Shown here: positions 48,026-60,700 of the stretch, in pieces | Layout of the letters: each line of letters begins with the position of its first letter | How positions within the stretch are numbered: the first letter of the stretch is position 1 | The notes under the pieces: model-generated | What the model was told of the DNA's origin: nothing | Databases searched by the model: none | What the model saw: only the letters and a program-made list of their open reading frames with translations | Program-made: the position numbers and the translations under genes | Assembly: GCF_027942865.1 (NCBI RefSeq) | Contig: NC_134515.1 | Coordinates: 14,485,227 to 14,549,226 of the forward strand | Reading direction: 5' to 3' | Origin: Odontesthes bonariensis | Lineage: Eukaryota; Chordata; Actinopteri; Atheriniformes; Atherinopsidae | Length of the DNA stretch: 64,000 nucleotides

Positions 48026-48031
48026 AATAAA
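48026..48031 (+). terminator. Candidate poly(A) signal, actr5
   Basis: This is the first clear AATAAA on the plus strand after actr5, about 920 bases past the stop, with another at about 48051. The actual cleavage site may instead use a variant hexamer closer in. Confidence 0.35.
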
Positions 48032-48287
48032 ACCTTACTGTAAGTAAGTAAATAAAAAGCAATAACACCTTAAATTTATAGTAATAAATTATTTAAGCTA
48101 TTTGTCAGCAATCAAAATTGAATAATAATTTCTGCACCGCTCTGCACCCTACCTTATATGTTTATATGAGTTCATAAACATCAATTGATAGATGCATAAA
48201 ACCGGCACAATAAAGGCGAACTCCTTTTATATAAAGGATCAACAGGGTCTTTGAATTAATAATTGGATGTTGCAGTATACTGTTGCA

Positions 48288-48300
48288 CCACTAGGTGGCA
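48288..48300 (+). promoter_or_regulatory. CTCF-like core motif, perfect consensus
   Basis: CCACTAGGTGGCA fits the CTCF core CCASYAGRKGGCR at every position. It sits just past the actr5 3' end, where a boundary between neighbouring genes would be plausible. Binding is untested. Confidence 0.45.
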
Positions 48301-48798
48301 CAAAGCTACACTAAATGGAATCAAAAGAAAATTCAGTCGTCATTAATACACACTATTATACAATGCTGACTTTTGTGTTTGTAGTATCTGTTTTTTTTTA
48401 GGCATAAGGGGTCCTTCACTGAAGGTTTTATTAAAGCTGTTTCATTTATCAAGAGAGCAGTTTAAACTAATCATACTTTATGTTTATCCTGTCGGTCTGT
48501 AAACCTCCAGTTTAATTAGCTCAGTGTTCATACAGTCAAGGGACAGCAAGTGAACCTCAAGATATGCTGCTGTCTTATCCCTAAAAACATCTTTTAAACC
48601 TTAACACTCATAATGTAAAGATTTTAAATAAGCCTAGGAAGCTGCCAGCTGTCTTGCAGATGTGTCCACCTCCTTGTCCCTTGGTCTTCATTATTAACCT
48701 ACCTCTGTGGTCTAATAGTATTATGTGGTAAACTGTGACAGGGCACAAAGTTCAAACCAGCACTCGGCTTGTTCTGCTTGTCCTCAAATTGCAGGGTG

Positions 48799-48799
<1 letters not shown>

Positions 48800-48855
<56 letters not shown>
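48800..48855. repeat. (AC)n microsatellite
   Basis: This is a pure AC run of about 56 bases in intergenic sequence. Confidence 0.97.
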
Positions 48856-48859
<4 letters not shown>

Positions 48860-49032
48860 ATCCCAGTTTCCTCAGTAAGGAGCTGAATGGGGCTTATCAG
48901 AGCGATCACAGGCCTGTAACTTAAAGGTGATTGGCTTGAATTTAACAAAAGGGATTAGAAATTAAAAGCAAAGCAAAAACAAACAAATAAGTAGGATTTA
49001 TTTCTATGGTTACGCTGCATTTTAACAAAGCC

Positions 49033-49067
49033 TTCCTAATGTTTATAGAAAGAATAAACATTAGGAA
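49033..49067. repeat. Perfect 14-bp inverted repeat (hairpin)
   Basis: TTCCTAATGTTTAT and ATAAACATTAGGAA pair perfectly around a 7-base loop (AGAAAGA). Four bases further on, a G-run and a C-run (about 49072-49095) form a second possible hairpin around CTGGAG. No transposon ends were identified. Confidence 0.75.
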
Positions 49068-49271
49068 CAGGAGGGGGGCTGGAGCCCCCCCCCCCTCTTT
49101 CCATACAGTAGCTAAGGGAAACCATTCGTGCGGCTTTTGGTTTGTGTGATACCTTAAACAAACAGTTCAATGACATCTTAGTGATCTGAGACTTTGAAAA
49201 AGATAATATTTGATGCTATTTACGGTTTTCTGAGGTTTAGCCTGATAAGTCATGGTTCAGAAATGTTAATG

Positions 49272-49285
49272 GTTGTCATGGCTAC
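49272..49285. promoter_or_regulatory. RFX X-box-like site
   Basis: GTTGTCATGGCTAC fits two inverted RFX half-sites with an AT spacer, each at or within one base of GTNRCC. It is supported by motif only. Confidence 0.3.
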
Positions 49286-50698
49286 CCCTTTTAACCATGC
49301 TCAAATGAGCCTTCACCCAAATTCTACCTACAGCATAAATATTTCTCTGCTGTGTGCACGTCACTCATGTACAAGCCACGTTTAATCACCGCCATCATTA
49401 GTTGGTTTCTAAAAACAGTATTTGCTAAATAACTCGAGGGATACTGTACCATGCAGATCTTTCACATTATCAAACAAGCCTGAGCTTTGCTGGACCCAGG
49501 TTGTGCCATGCAGTTGGCTAATGTCCAATTTGGAGGATTCATTTGTGAGCTGCAGTGTTGTAGGTCAGCAGGAGCACCAGACAGGGCTGAGCTCACTTCA
49601 ACCAGACATGTGGTGGAGGAGAGGAAAAATAAGGACCGACAGTTGGAGGTGTGACAGATACCTTTTATATATATATATTTTTAAATGACAGGACAGTCTT
49701 ATTTTGTCACTGTCATACATTTTAAATAAAGCACATGTAAAGCGGGACCATCCACACCTTTACTAGCACAGAGAGCGTTATGTATGTATAAAATAGCCCT
49801 TTCAGCAGGTTGTCCTCTTGGCTTTGTTACAGAAGTTGTTGGCCAAAGTAACCAAGTCTACTACTTCAGTCTGGGACAACATTTTAGAGGAGTACTGCTA
49901 TGAAAGTTGGGTGGATGTAGGGTTGTATCTTTCACCTACAATGTATAATAATTTCCTAGGAAAGCATGAAAAATATTGAGTTTATTGTGCTAAAAATATG
50001 AACTCCCCACAAATGATTGCGATTATGAGAAGAATAGAATATTTTGAAACTACTGCAAAGTTGTTGTTTTTATCATTACACTGCATTGTTTTTTTGTTTT
50101 TTTTATCTCCAACAGCTAACATTTCTAATACTTCTACTGTTTTTCCATTCTAATAATACAGAACTATATAAAAAAATATATAAATAATTTATGTACTAAA
50201 TCAATCTTTCTTTCCTAAGCTGGGTTTTAATAAACTATCAAAAAGTTTGTCTTCAGCAGAAGGATTGGCTCCCATCCAACCAAAGGAACTTTCTGTTCTT
50301 CCCAGCAACGGGCTCATAGATGAACAGGACGTCAACATTATGAGCTTAATGACCCTTACAGGGCTGATATTTCCTGTTTGGATGGAGAGCGTGGACGGTT
50401 TATGATGAGCTGCTGTACAACTGCCGGTTAATGCTTCCTTTGGCATTCCTTTATTTGATATTCCTGTTAATGCACTTGCACTCAAGTCTGTGTCGTACTC
50501 CTTATTTAACAGTTGCCATAACAGAGCATAAGCATAATAAAAAAACAAAACATACTCCAATAATAAAAGTATCAACAGTAAAAGCAACTTACTCAAAGTA
50601 ACATAAAGAGTTAAATTTTCCCAGCAGCATAATCCGCCTCTCTGGTGTTCCACCAATATTTGCAGAATCTTCCAGGCAGTACTGTGAAACAACAGCAG

Positions 50699-50729
<31 letters not shown>

Positions 50730-50733
50730 CCCC
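50699..50733. repeat. Long poly-C tract
   Basis: An uninterrupted run of about 28 C is followed by T and six more C. The complementary G strand can form stacked quartets. Homopolymeric C/G runs of this length are rare, and its exact length is also a likely place for sequencing error. Confidence 0.9.
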
Positions 50734-51517
50734 AGTCTTGCAGCATTATATGATGGAATAGCTGAAAGTTGACTCTGCTGCAGGAGCACTTTTAGAAGTG
50801 AAACCTGTCACTAGTGGAATCGTTTGAACTCGGATACAAACCCAGAGCCACCTGTCAAGGCAACAACATGAACAGTGCTTCACTCTGGAAAGGTAGAATC
50901 AGTTGCCTTAAAACAGCTGTTAAATGCTGGTTAAATAAAATCAGACTATTTTTGTTATTAGTCCAATTAAAGGACTTCCTGGCGAGTATTTCCATCACTT
51001 CAGGGAATGTGTGATTGATATAATTGCTGTCAACTTATCCATGACCAGTGCCTCCTTAACCCTAAACTTGATCCAACCTTAACCTGAGCTTAATTCTCTC
51101 CTAACTTGATTCTAACTTTAAACTTAGTTCAAAATTAAACTAATCAAATAGAGGCTGCATTTACGGATGTCTAACCATGACGTTCTTTATACACTGCAAG
51201 CAAAAATGCATACAAGCTTGCTTTTTTTCCCTTGGACATTGGGTTGACCTCCATTTATTATGGACTTCCTAATCCTATTAAATTCAAACCTCACTGCTTA
51301 ACCCAACCAGCACTCCAGAAATGAAGTCTTAGCACATATGTACCTGTCTTTGAGGACTACTGGTCAGTGTTTAAACTGTAAACGATCTCATTGAGGTCAC
51401 AGAAACAAGGACATGCACACCCCATCTCCCAGTGTTAGTGTTCGTCAGAGGCTCATTTGGTCACATTTCCATGTAGGAGCTTTTTTGAAAAAGCTTTTAT
51501 CAGCTTTAAGAAACAAG

Positions 51518-52855
51518 TCATGAAAAAAGTACACCCACTTTCAATTATCAAGTTTTACATATACATAAAAAAAAAGAAAAATTAATTATATATCTATATC
51601 TATACAGTATATGTATATATATCTATATATATAGATATATAAAGATATATATACATATACTTCATATATATAATTATGTATTAAGTAATCATTTTCTCTC
51701 TCATCGTTGTGGAGGAACTTTGGCCCACTCTTTTTTTACAGTGTTGCTCCAGTTCATTGAGGTTTGCAGCATTAGTTTATGACTGGACTATTGCAGCACC
51801 TTTTTCATATTATTTCTCAGCCATTCTGTTGTAGATTTGCTGCTGTGTTTGGAATCATTGTCCTGTTGTGTGACCCAGTTTCAGCCAAGCTTCAGCTGTC
51901 AGACAGATGGCCTCAAATTTGACTGAAATTTTGAATACTTTGGTATACAGAGGAGTTCATGGTGGACTCATTGACCGCAAGTTGCCCAGTGGCTGGAAAA
52001 CAAGCCCAAATTATCAGCCCTCCACCACCATGCTTGACAGCTGATATGAAGAGTTACAGCTGATATGAGGAGTTACTGCTGATATGCTGTGTTTGGTTTC
52101 TCCATACATGGTGCTGTGCATTATGACCAAAACATCTCCAATTTGTCCAATCTGTCAAAGGACATCTGACAGTTTGTTCAGATGCAACTCTGCTAACCAA
52201 AGCTGTGTGGCCATGTTCAGGCTTTCTCCTGCAACCCTTCCAAACAAGCCAGACTTTTTCCCTTTTTCTAAATGTGCTGTCATAAGTTTTAATATTTAAC
52301 ATGCTAACGGAGGCCTGTAGAGACTGAAATGTATCTCTCAATAGTTTTAATTTTGTCTGAGCATTGCACTTTGGGTAAATTTGCTTGAACAACCACTCCT
52401 GGGAAAATTGTCAACTCACTTAAATGCCCACTTGTGAATAATCTTTCTCACTGTAGAAGATGGACTTTAGGATGAGAGAAACGGTCTTATAACCCTTCCC
52501 AGATTGATTGGCAGCAACAATTGCTTCTCTAAGATTATTGCTGATGTCTTTCCATTTTAGCATTGTTGTTAATACACCTGAATGCTCCAGATCTGCAAAC
52601 TGACAAAACGTCTGCTTTAATAGAGGCGCTCACATGTACTTATGATACTTAAATAAAGTGCATTCGATTAGCAGCACCTAGTTGTTATTTGACCTGATAA
52701 TTTCTATGGTATTCCTGATATTTCTTGTTCATTTGAGGTTGAATTTAGATAACCTTAAATGGTGGTGAGGACCAGATTAATATTGTTGTGTTCTGATGAA
52801 ACATTAATAATAGAAAATATTTAAAAAAAAGGTGTACTTTCTTTTGCACATGACA
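51518..52855 (-). mobile_element. Decayed Tc1/mariner-type DNA transposon
   Basis: Inverted ends are recognisable: GTCATGAAAAAAGTACACCC at the left and the reverse complement of a similar GTCATG...AAAGTACACC at the right (end near 52855). Between them, the minus strand carries broken Tc1-type transposase. The N-terminal part includes LREAIVAANQSGKGYKTVS and KIIHKW-like sequence, the middle MFGHNAQHHVWRNQ, and the C-terminal part LIIWACFPATGQLAVNES and MNSSVYQS. Many stops and frame changes interrupt it, so it cannot encode a working transposase. The unit GCTGATATGARGAGTTAC is locally repeated about three times near 52037-52090, a secondary duplication. The target duplication could not be defined. 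Confidence 0.85.
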
Positions 52856-53945
52856 GCATTACACTTTAGCATCAGAAACTATAGCCTTGTCCCTGAGAGC
52901 TGTTATAATCTGTAGACAGTTTGTGGTGAAGGTTATAATGTCGTTGAAATGAATATTTCTGCTCCTCTCAAAACTTTGTGGCTCCGGTTCTGTAAAAGAT
53001 CACTGTTTTCATTAGAAGCACATGTGTATGCTGTCTGCGTAATTTAATATCGTATGACTCTTTGAAAATTGAAAAATGGCAGGGACGTAATGGGCAGGCA
53101 TGATTTTCATCTCTGAAGTTGAAAGAGAAGCTCAGCATGCGCCAAATTGGATTGTATTTGTCTTTACATCCAATTAAACTGGTTTGCAATAAATCAGTGA
53201 CACTGGTCCATGAAACATAAAGGGAAGTTATCTTTTGATGAGCACTCTGTCTTTAGGTCATCTCCCCCCTTCTTTTTGATGGTTGTGGTTTTAATTTGAA
53301 TTCACTTTTCGGGGTTGAGAGATTCATCTGGCAGGTTTTCATAATTTTCATCTTTTCAATTACACCACAACAATCAATATTTGTTTATTAAAGATGCTCA
53401 CAGAAAAAGGAGACATGAAGCCTGATTAATACGTTGGTCATCACTTTGTGTAACTGATAAGTGTCCATAACCACAGATATTCCCCTGTAGCCCTTAAAAG
53501 GACACTGAGTTTGTATGCTTTTCCATTTCCTCCACCCAGCTCCCAAAAGACCACAAACAAAGGGAAATAAATGGTATAGAAACCGCCTCTGAGCTCTCTG
53601 CAGTAACCTCCTCAGCTTCTAGTGATTGAACACCTCAGTAAGAGCATCAGCTGGATATCAAAGAGCCTTTAGAAGGATGAACCCTTAAAATATAAAAGTT
53701 ACACAGTGTCCAGCACAATGTAATCACCCAGCAAGTGAGCAGCGGGAGCTGTAATTAGATGTAAATGACCTCTTTCTCCTCCTCCTCCTCCTCCTCCCCC
53801 TTTCCTGCTCCACATGCAGAGAGCAACAGGTCCAAATCCTGTCGGTGCACGGCAGCTTGTGGTTGTTGATAAAGAAGGCCTGAAACAAAGACTGAATAAT
53901 TGTGTTTCATCCACTGAGTATATTTTTCTATAAAGCGGAGCACTG

Positions 53946-56900
53946 ATGTTTCGGACAGCAGTAGAGCATGCCAAGAAGCACCCTGGCGTAAGTAAACCTT
54001 TTTTTCCCTGTTTGTTTTAATGTTAATAAAAAATAATAAAATGCTGTTTTTGCAGTACTTTTGAAAATATTTAATCTTTTATTAGGAAGTCAGCCATGTC
54101 TTTGCATAGGCCAGTTTCCTGATTTTTCTTATGAAAACTATATAGTTGAGAATAAATGTGTTCACGTGAAATTGTTTCAAATGAGTTTCATTGAAAAGCA
54201 TCAGCCTCTGGAAACGTCTGATGTCTGTAATAGTAAATAAGATGATTAAAGATAAACCATATTATGCTTATTTTCGTTCTTTTTTTGTTCGACATACAAT
54301 TCTTCTCAAGCAGCATGGCATTCCACTTAACATCTTAAAATCAGGTTAGATTTTAGGTTTAGTTTAGTTTAGTTTATCACAACTACAGGGGCATTATTGT
54401 TTATGCAGAACAGTCACATCAAGATTAATTTACTGATTTGCTGTACAAGTCTTGAGAAAATACCACAATAGAAAATTTACCCATATATATATATAAAACA
54501 ATGATACATTTAGCTGTGCATTAAGTTGTTGTCCCTTAACGCAAACAATCTTAATGATTCCCAGCAGTACTTGTAGGATGCTTGTTAATTGATGGGTCAC
54601 AGCAGAAGACATGATCAGAAGTCTAATTTGGTCTCATCTAATCTTATCTCAGCTCTGCTTCAGTCAGTTAAGTTGCTCCAGTGGCTCATTTTGAAATCAA
54701 GCCAAACTGAGAGCAGCTTAAGACTTTAATAACACTTCAATGCCTCCTAACAACCCTCACACTCTTAACTGACAAAATCTAATCAGCTAGGAAATGAGGT
54801 GTTGGAGTAGAATATGTTCAACGATATGAATTTTCCCCACAGGGAAGGGGATTATTTCTGCATTTTTAACCAGCTCTGCTGTCACAAAGAGGAGTGATGG
54901 AGTTTTAACTTCTTGTCACTGGCCTCCCTAGAGTGAGAGGGAGAAGCTGCAGGGAGGAAATCCTAACCAGACTGTACCAGAGCGCCTTACTATGGTCTAT
55001 CATTCTGACAGACAGACAGTAAGAAAGAGCGAGAGAAGCTGCAGGGAGCCAATCCCTGTGAGACTTGTCAAAGTTCCTTCATCAAGTTACAGCAGACAGA
55101 CACAGACGGACGGTCAGAGTCCGAAAGTTTGAGTAAAGACAGAAAGTCAGACAGGTGAATGGATAATTGGTCAGATAGACTGAAGGCCAGAGAGATGGTG
55201 GGAGACAGACAGTCTTTAAAATCCCAGTCATACAGACTGATACTCTGCCCACAATCCCTCTCTAGGTGTCTGAAACTCAAAGAAGTACTAGATAAAACTG
55301 GCTCACTTAAATGCCACATGTGAGTTCATAAAAATGGGAGATGGCACAAAAGCACCAGCAGGCTACTGAACATAAGTTGAAACAGTGATTAGGAGGCACA
55401 GCATGAGGATCAATTAATAATTTATCTGACTTTTATTCAAAACCAGACAGGTAGGTGTTCCTAACTCAACACAAGGATTATCTGTGAAAACCGGTGTTTC
55501 AGTGAATGCTCAGGCAGTTGGAGCGAAAGTACGTGAAGTCTGTGTTTACAGAGAGAGTGTTCAAAAAAAGAAAAATTGCTCACAATATCCACAGATATTT
55601 AGATTGTATTAAGATGGTCTTTCTCGTGTATGTGGAAGATAGGTGGTGCTGTGTTAATCAACCAGCATGTGTACATTCCTGTCTTTAAAGTAATGCCCCT
55701 TATCCTTTTGATAGAGGAGGACTCCTGATTCTTTCCACTTCCACTTTACATTGTTACCCAGTGTGTCCAGTTTACGTTCTTGATAGAGAATATAGATGAT
55801 TTAAAGGAAAAAATGACGGAAGTCATCTATCTTATCTGGAAAAACCACCACTAAACGAGGACTGCGGCCTACAGCAGCTATCAGCAGCATACAGTGCAGT
55901 CCTCACAACCCTGCCCTGTCAGCTTTATCGTTCACACCTTGACTCATATCAACTCATAGGATAGATGTGTGGGTCAACAACACAAATGACCTCCGTAGCC
56001 TTAAGTTGCTAATGACCTCAAAAGAGGTTCAATGCATGTGACTACAAGTCAGTTTGTGACTGAGAAAGACTTTCAAAGAGAATTGGGGTGTCTCCAAGAC
56101 CCAAAAAATGACTCCAGTTTATTAAGAAATACTTTGATCTGATTTACTGAATATCCTCCACAGATATATGAGACTTAGCAGCACTTTCTTTTTGGTTTGA
56201 GGCAAAGGGAAGATCACTTTTAGTAATGGTGTTATTAATGCACGTTTGTACATCCGAACACAGAATAAAAAGAAGATTTCTTGTCTCAAGAAGCTTGGCA
56301 GTAGAGATTTCCAACATTAAAATAATCAAGTGATCCCAAAACACAAGAGTCACAAGAGTTGAAAAAGAATTAAACACAAAAGTTGAATTCAATTCAATGA
56401 TAGTTTTTTAATCCCCAATGGGATGTTATATTGCTGCAGTATAAATAAATGTTGCAGACACGTCATTGTCTAAGATATACAAAATAAAATTAGATTAAAA
56501 AAAACAAAAAAACAATTGATGTAGCAAAGAGAAAGGTGTCTTTCAGACACTCAGAGAAAATATGTAAAATATGACTTCAGCAAGGTTCAACGGGTTGATG
56601 GAAGGTGATGGAGGAAGCGGGCCACTAATTAATCCTCAGAGCTGCTGTTGGTCTGCTGCCCAGATCTCCTCTTTTACAGCAGCTTTGAACTGTACACACA
56701 AAGAGCTAAATAAGGTCTTGATTTTCTGCTCAAGACTTTTGCACAGTTGTGTGTGTTACAAACAATAAACAATCTTTATCTTTTGGTCATCTCTGTCTCT
56801 CCTCAGCTCATCCCCCAATTCTTCTTTATCTGTATGGGAATGGGTGGAGCATCTTTATATCTTATCCGGTTGGCCAGAGGACCCCATGTGACGTAAGAAC

Positions 56901-57721
56901 CTTGAACTCTCACTGTCGTCTTTGATAATATGCAGTAAATATGTGATCCGTATCATTGATGGTAAAACCTGCGTCTCGAGCTGCTTCAAGTGAATGAGTT
57001 AAGAATCTAGAAACATATTTTCTCATCAGTTTAATAAATGTGCCACCTTGCACATAGAAACGGCCGATTAACAATTAACTTGACAGTGGGTGGGTTTCCC
57101 TTCATTTATAGATCTGTTTGTTTCTGTTTTTACAATTTTTGTCCACATTCTTCTAACAGTCATTAAACTGTAGGATGATTGGGGTGAACTCTATTTGTTT
57201 TTTGAGAAAGCAGATGCATTTGTTTCATGACTGCTCTTATCTCCCACTTGAACCGTCTCTTGCCTGGACTTCCACTGCCTCTGCTGCTGTCCAAACTGTG
57301 CATTAGCACGACTATGTGCTGAGTTTGACTCTGACACTCAACTTTTGTTTTTGCTCGCTTTGATTTTAACATCCAATCTAAATTTAAGAGTCTCTTTGAA
57401 AAAACTGGGAAGAAATACAGCTTTAAACAGGAAGTTTGATTGATTAACATAAGATTTCAGGGAGACTAACATGCCACAATGTTGTATGTTTTTGCTTGTG
57501 TGTTTAGCTGGAACAAGACTCAGAACCCTGAACCATGGAATAAACTGGACCCCACGTACCAGTACAAGGTAATGCAACACACATATGTGGTAGTAGTAGT
57601 TTGGATTATTTCTTTGCATCATCAAGCCTCTATTAAATTTGATATTTTTCTACGTCTCAAACAGTTTGTGGCCATCACCACAGACTACAAAAACCTGAAA
57701 AAGGAAGGACCCGACTACTGA
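53946..57721 (+). CDS. ndufa4l2: NDUFA4-like 2 (mitochondrial, cytochrome c oxidase/NDUFA4 family)
   Basis: NDUFA4-family proteins are small single-span inner-membrane proteins; NDUFA4L2 is known in mammals as a hypoxia-induced paralogue that lowers respiratory-chain activity. Four exons, 53946-53987, 56807-56892, 57508-57568 and 57665-57721, give 81 codons plus TGA. The first reads MFRTAVEHAKKHPG. The second carries the membrane segment with ICMGMGGASLYLIRLA, closer to NDUFA4L2 (CLGMGSAALYLLRLA) than to NDUFA4. The third and fourth read NKTQNPEPWNKLDPTYQYK and FVAITTDYKNLKKEGPDY. The shmt2 neighbour is the same as at the human NDUFA4L2 locus, which supports the paralogue choice. AATAAA occurs 20 bases after the stop and again near 58615. 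Intron 1 (about 2.8 kb) has no recognised gene. Confidence 0.92.
56385..56510 (-). repeat. Retroposon 3'-end fragment
   Basis: The stretch begins with TTCAATTCAAT and continues with TTTTTTAATCCCCAATGGGA, a layout I recall from abundant fish LINE 3' ends lying in minus orientation. It sits in intron 1 of ndufa4l2. Family and exact ends are uncertain. Confidence 0.35.
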
Positions 57722-60700
57722 ATCCCACAACCCAGAGTGAAATAAAAAATCCCAGAAGATCCTGATCTGGGTTGAGATTCACTCTCTTTTCCCCCTTGAC
57801 CTCAACAATGCAAAATGAAGGTTAAATGGACCCCAAATCAGGATGTGTACAGAACCTTTTAGTGACTCTGAGCCTGTGTGATTTTGCTAAGCTGCTGGTG
57901 ACCTGGTTAATGTGACTGACACTATCGCATATGCATACTGAAAATTTAGCTTTTCTACACACTTACTCAAGGGAGAAGCGACATATATGTGTAAATGCTC
58001 ATCTTATGTCATAAACCACAATGATACTTTGTCAGAGCATCAGTTCCGAGGTTTCGCCTGTTTTAGAAAATTCCATATACATCACAAATAATTTGCGTTA
58101 TAGATAATCATTATATCAACAATGCTGCTCTGGTTTAGACATTTCAAAACAGTTATACTATTGTTTGTCGACTTCTATTTGTCATGCTGCACAGAAATCA
58201 GGGGAGCAGCATGAAACAGCAAGAAAGATAAGAATTAAAGAGAAAAGACACTCATAAATCTAAATAATTTGTAAGCATGTGTCCATATCTAGTTAATTAT
58301 AAGTGTGATAAAATATCAGATGTATATTTAAGGAGCAAAATCACCAAGACATGTTGTTACTCAGAACTCAACAGCTAAAGGTTTTCCCAAGTATTTACTG
58401 CAACTAAAGAGCTTTAAGTATACATCTGTTTCATACAATGATACATTTATCTGTGCTACATCACATTGAAGGTACAGTTATTGTGTTAAGACTGCATGTA
58501 TTTCATAACTGATGCAGACTGCAAGTTTAGCTGCCACTAACTTCAACAGTTACTGTGTCAGTTGTGAAAAATGCAGAGCCTGGAATCTTATTATTAACCA
58601 GCCTGGAATCTCTCAATAAATGAAATGGCAGATTCATGTTTGGAGAGCTGTTTTTTTCTTGTATTCTTCTTCCTTTTTCTTTTTGGGTACATGCCACAAA
58701 CACCAGCATGGAACATAGTCAGATACAGATCTTTTTCCACACACTCAGTAACTGATGGAGCAGATAATTCTGTTAGCAGTGCAGCTGTCACTTTGCAGCC
58801 TGACTGGCAGCTGCTTATTCAGTGCAGTCACATTCACCATGCGTGTGTACCAGAGAGTGTGTTGCGTGTGACATGTGACAGCAGCCCAGTGTATTTGATC
58901 AGCACCAGCAGCAGGATGCTGAACAGTCCACCTCTGCATGGTGTTGACATGTATCAGCAGAATGCTGTATGTATAACCTGAGCACACACCTCACAAAAGT
59001 AATCTTTCCATCATTTTACATGACATTAAATTACCTTACACTAATATTCTGGAAACATCACTCACTAAGTGCTTATGTTATGAGATGTTTCTTCTTTTTT
59101 ATTCGCTTTTTATCCAAAAGTCTTACTAGTCTCTACTATCATTCATGCATTTAAACACACAGAAACATAACCAAATAATTTAATAACAAAGCACAAAAGA
59201 CAAGTAACATAGATGTAAACCAATTGGAAAAAACAACATCAACAAATATATATTTTTTAAACTGAGTGCAGAGCAGTGCACAATGCAACATTACAGCTTT
59301 AAATATCTGAATCCACATCAATCTCCAATCACTGTTTATTTTGTAAGCTCGCAGATTGAAATGATAACCACACAACAAATCAATATATGTGAGCAGATTT
59401 TAGTCATAAACACTCATTTCTTTCCACAGAAATTGTAACATTTCTCACTTTTTTTTACACTGAATGTTTTTTTAAATCTTCTATTGTGAATAAAATATTG
59501 CTCATGAGATTTGTTATTGCATTCTATTTCTAGTTTCATTTCACACAGCCGTACAACCCATTTTTGGGTTGTAAAAGAAGTAAAAAAGGAAGCCATAGAA
59601 AATAAATTTTAAAATGTGTCCTCCTGTTAAGCATCATACGGATTGCTGTGACAATGAGAGATCTTATGATGGAACATGAGGGGTCAAATGAATTCCCTGA
59701 AGGATTTTAAAAAGCCTTAAATATGACACGCAGTGGAGTTGTAAGGTCATGAGAAAGTTGCACAGAGATGAAGCGGATCAGTCATTATTTGTCTTGTGAT
59801 GCTGCTTGTGTCTCTGACAGCTTTTTTTCTGATATCACGAATGGCCTATATATCAGCTAGCTGGTCTCTAAGGAGAAGACATATTCCTCAGGAAAAGTAG
59901 CAGTGAGCATCAGCTGAAAAACTGACGTAGGAACAAAGTGAAAAGCAGAGCGAAAAAGAAAGATGTCCATAAACAATGGTCCACTCAGTTCTTCAGTGAA
60001 ATGAATATTCAGCAGCGCTTCATGTTCCAAGTTCATTTATTGCTGCTTTGTAAAGTGCTTTGTGTCTTAAAGGGAAACTTTTATCTGAATCATAAATAAA
60101 TACATCAAAATAAATTAAAAAAAAAGCCAAGTTTATAATTTCATCCCAAACTGAAAGAAAGAGGAGGACAGATCCTTTCATGTGTCTGGGGATTTAACGA
60201 TCTGGCTGGAGCAGTCTGAGGAACAGTGGGAGAGGAAGTGTTTAAATAAACAGAAATCCATGTTCTGAACTTTACTGAAGACACTGAAGGATTTTGATAT
60301 GACTCCTCTTTTCATGTGAATCACAAACAGTCTGTTTATTGTAGAGTTGTATCATTTGGACTGACATAAAGAGACAGCATCACTGAAATATAAATGCTAT
60401 TGATGATCTTCTGATGTTCAGCCTCCCTCTTGTTTCTGACAGCCTCTGCTAAATTCAAGTTTTTAACCTTGTTAACATGACCGAAAAGCGTTTTTCTGTG
60501 TTACGTGGTGTGTCATGAAGCCATTAATGCCAAGGCTGCAGATTTCTGCTTTGAATCTCCAAAGCCACCCCCTGCATTCTCAGAGGGACAAGGTCAGACA
60601 GCCTGTTTTCTCTACGTAGACTATTTTCAGGACCCAATTTTTATTTCTTGCAGGGTCACGCTTAAAGTTAATTTACACTTTGAGGAAAATATGACAGCTA

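Larger units (their letters stand above)
47109..53945. other. Gene-poor region between actr5 and ndufa4l2
   Basis: This is about 6.8 kb with no recognised gene. It begins with the actr5 3' UTR and then holds a CTCF-like core, a CA microsatellite, a perfect hairpin beside a G/C-run palindrome, an X-box-like site, a very long poly-C tract, AT-rich TATA-type sequence around 51580-51670 and a decayed Tc1-type transposon. The last few hundred bases must include the ndufa4l2 promoter, and a short CTC repeat lies at about 53776-53797. Short open frames here are judged to be chance. Confidence 0.5.

Noticed and set aside
50201-50746. 181-residue minus-strand frame with a poly-Gly stretch
   Set aside because: The Gly run is the poly-C tract read on the other strand; the rest has no recognisable domain and no splice context.
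51580-51670. AT-rich palindromic TATA stretch
   Set aside because: It is low-complexity TA/TATC sequence inside the Tc1 fossil; its self-complementarity follows from composition.
54941-55060. GAGAAGCTGCAGGGAG occurring twice about 90 bases apart
   Set aside because: This is a short local duplication in purine-rich intron sequence of ndufa4l2; the flanks do not align well enough to call an element.
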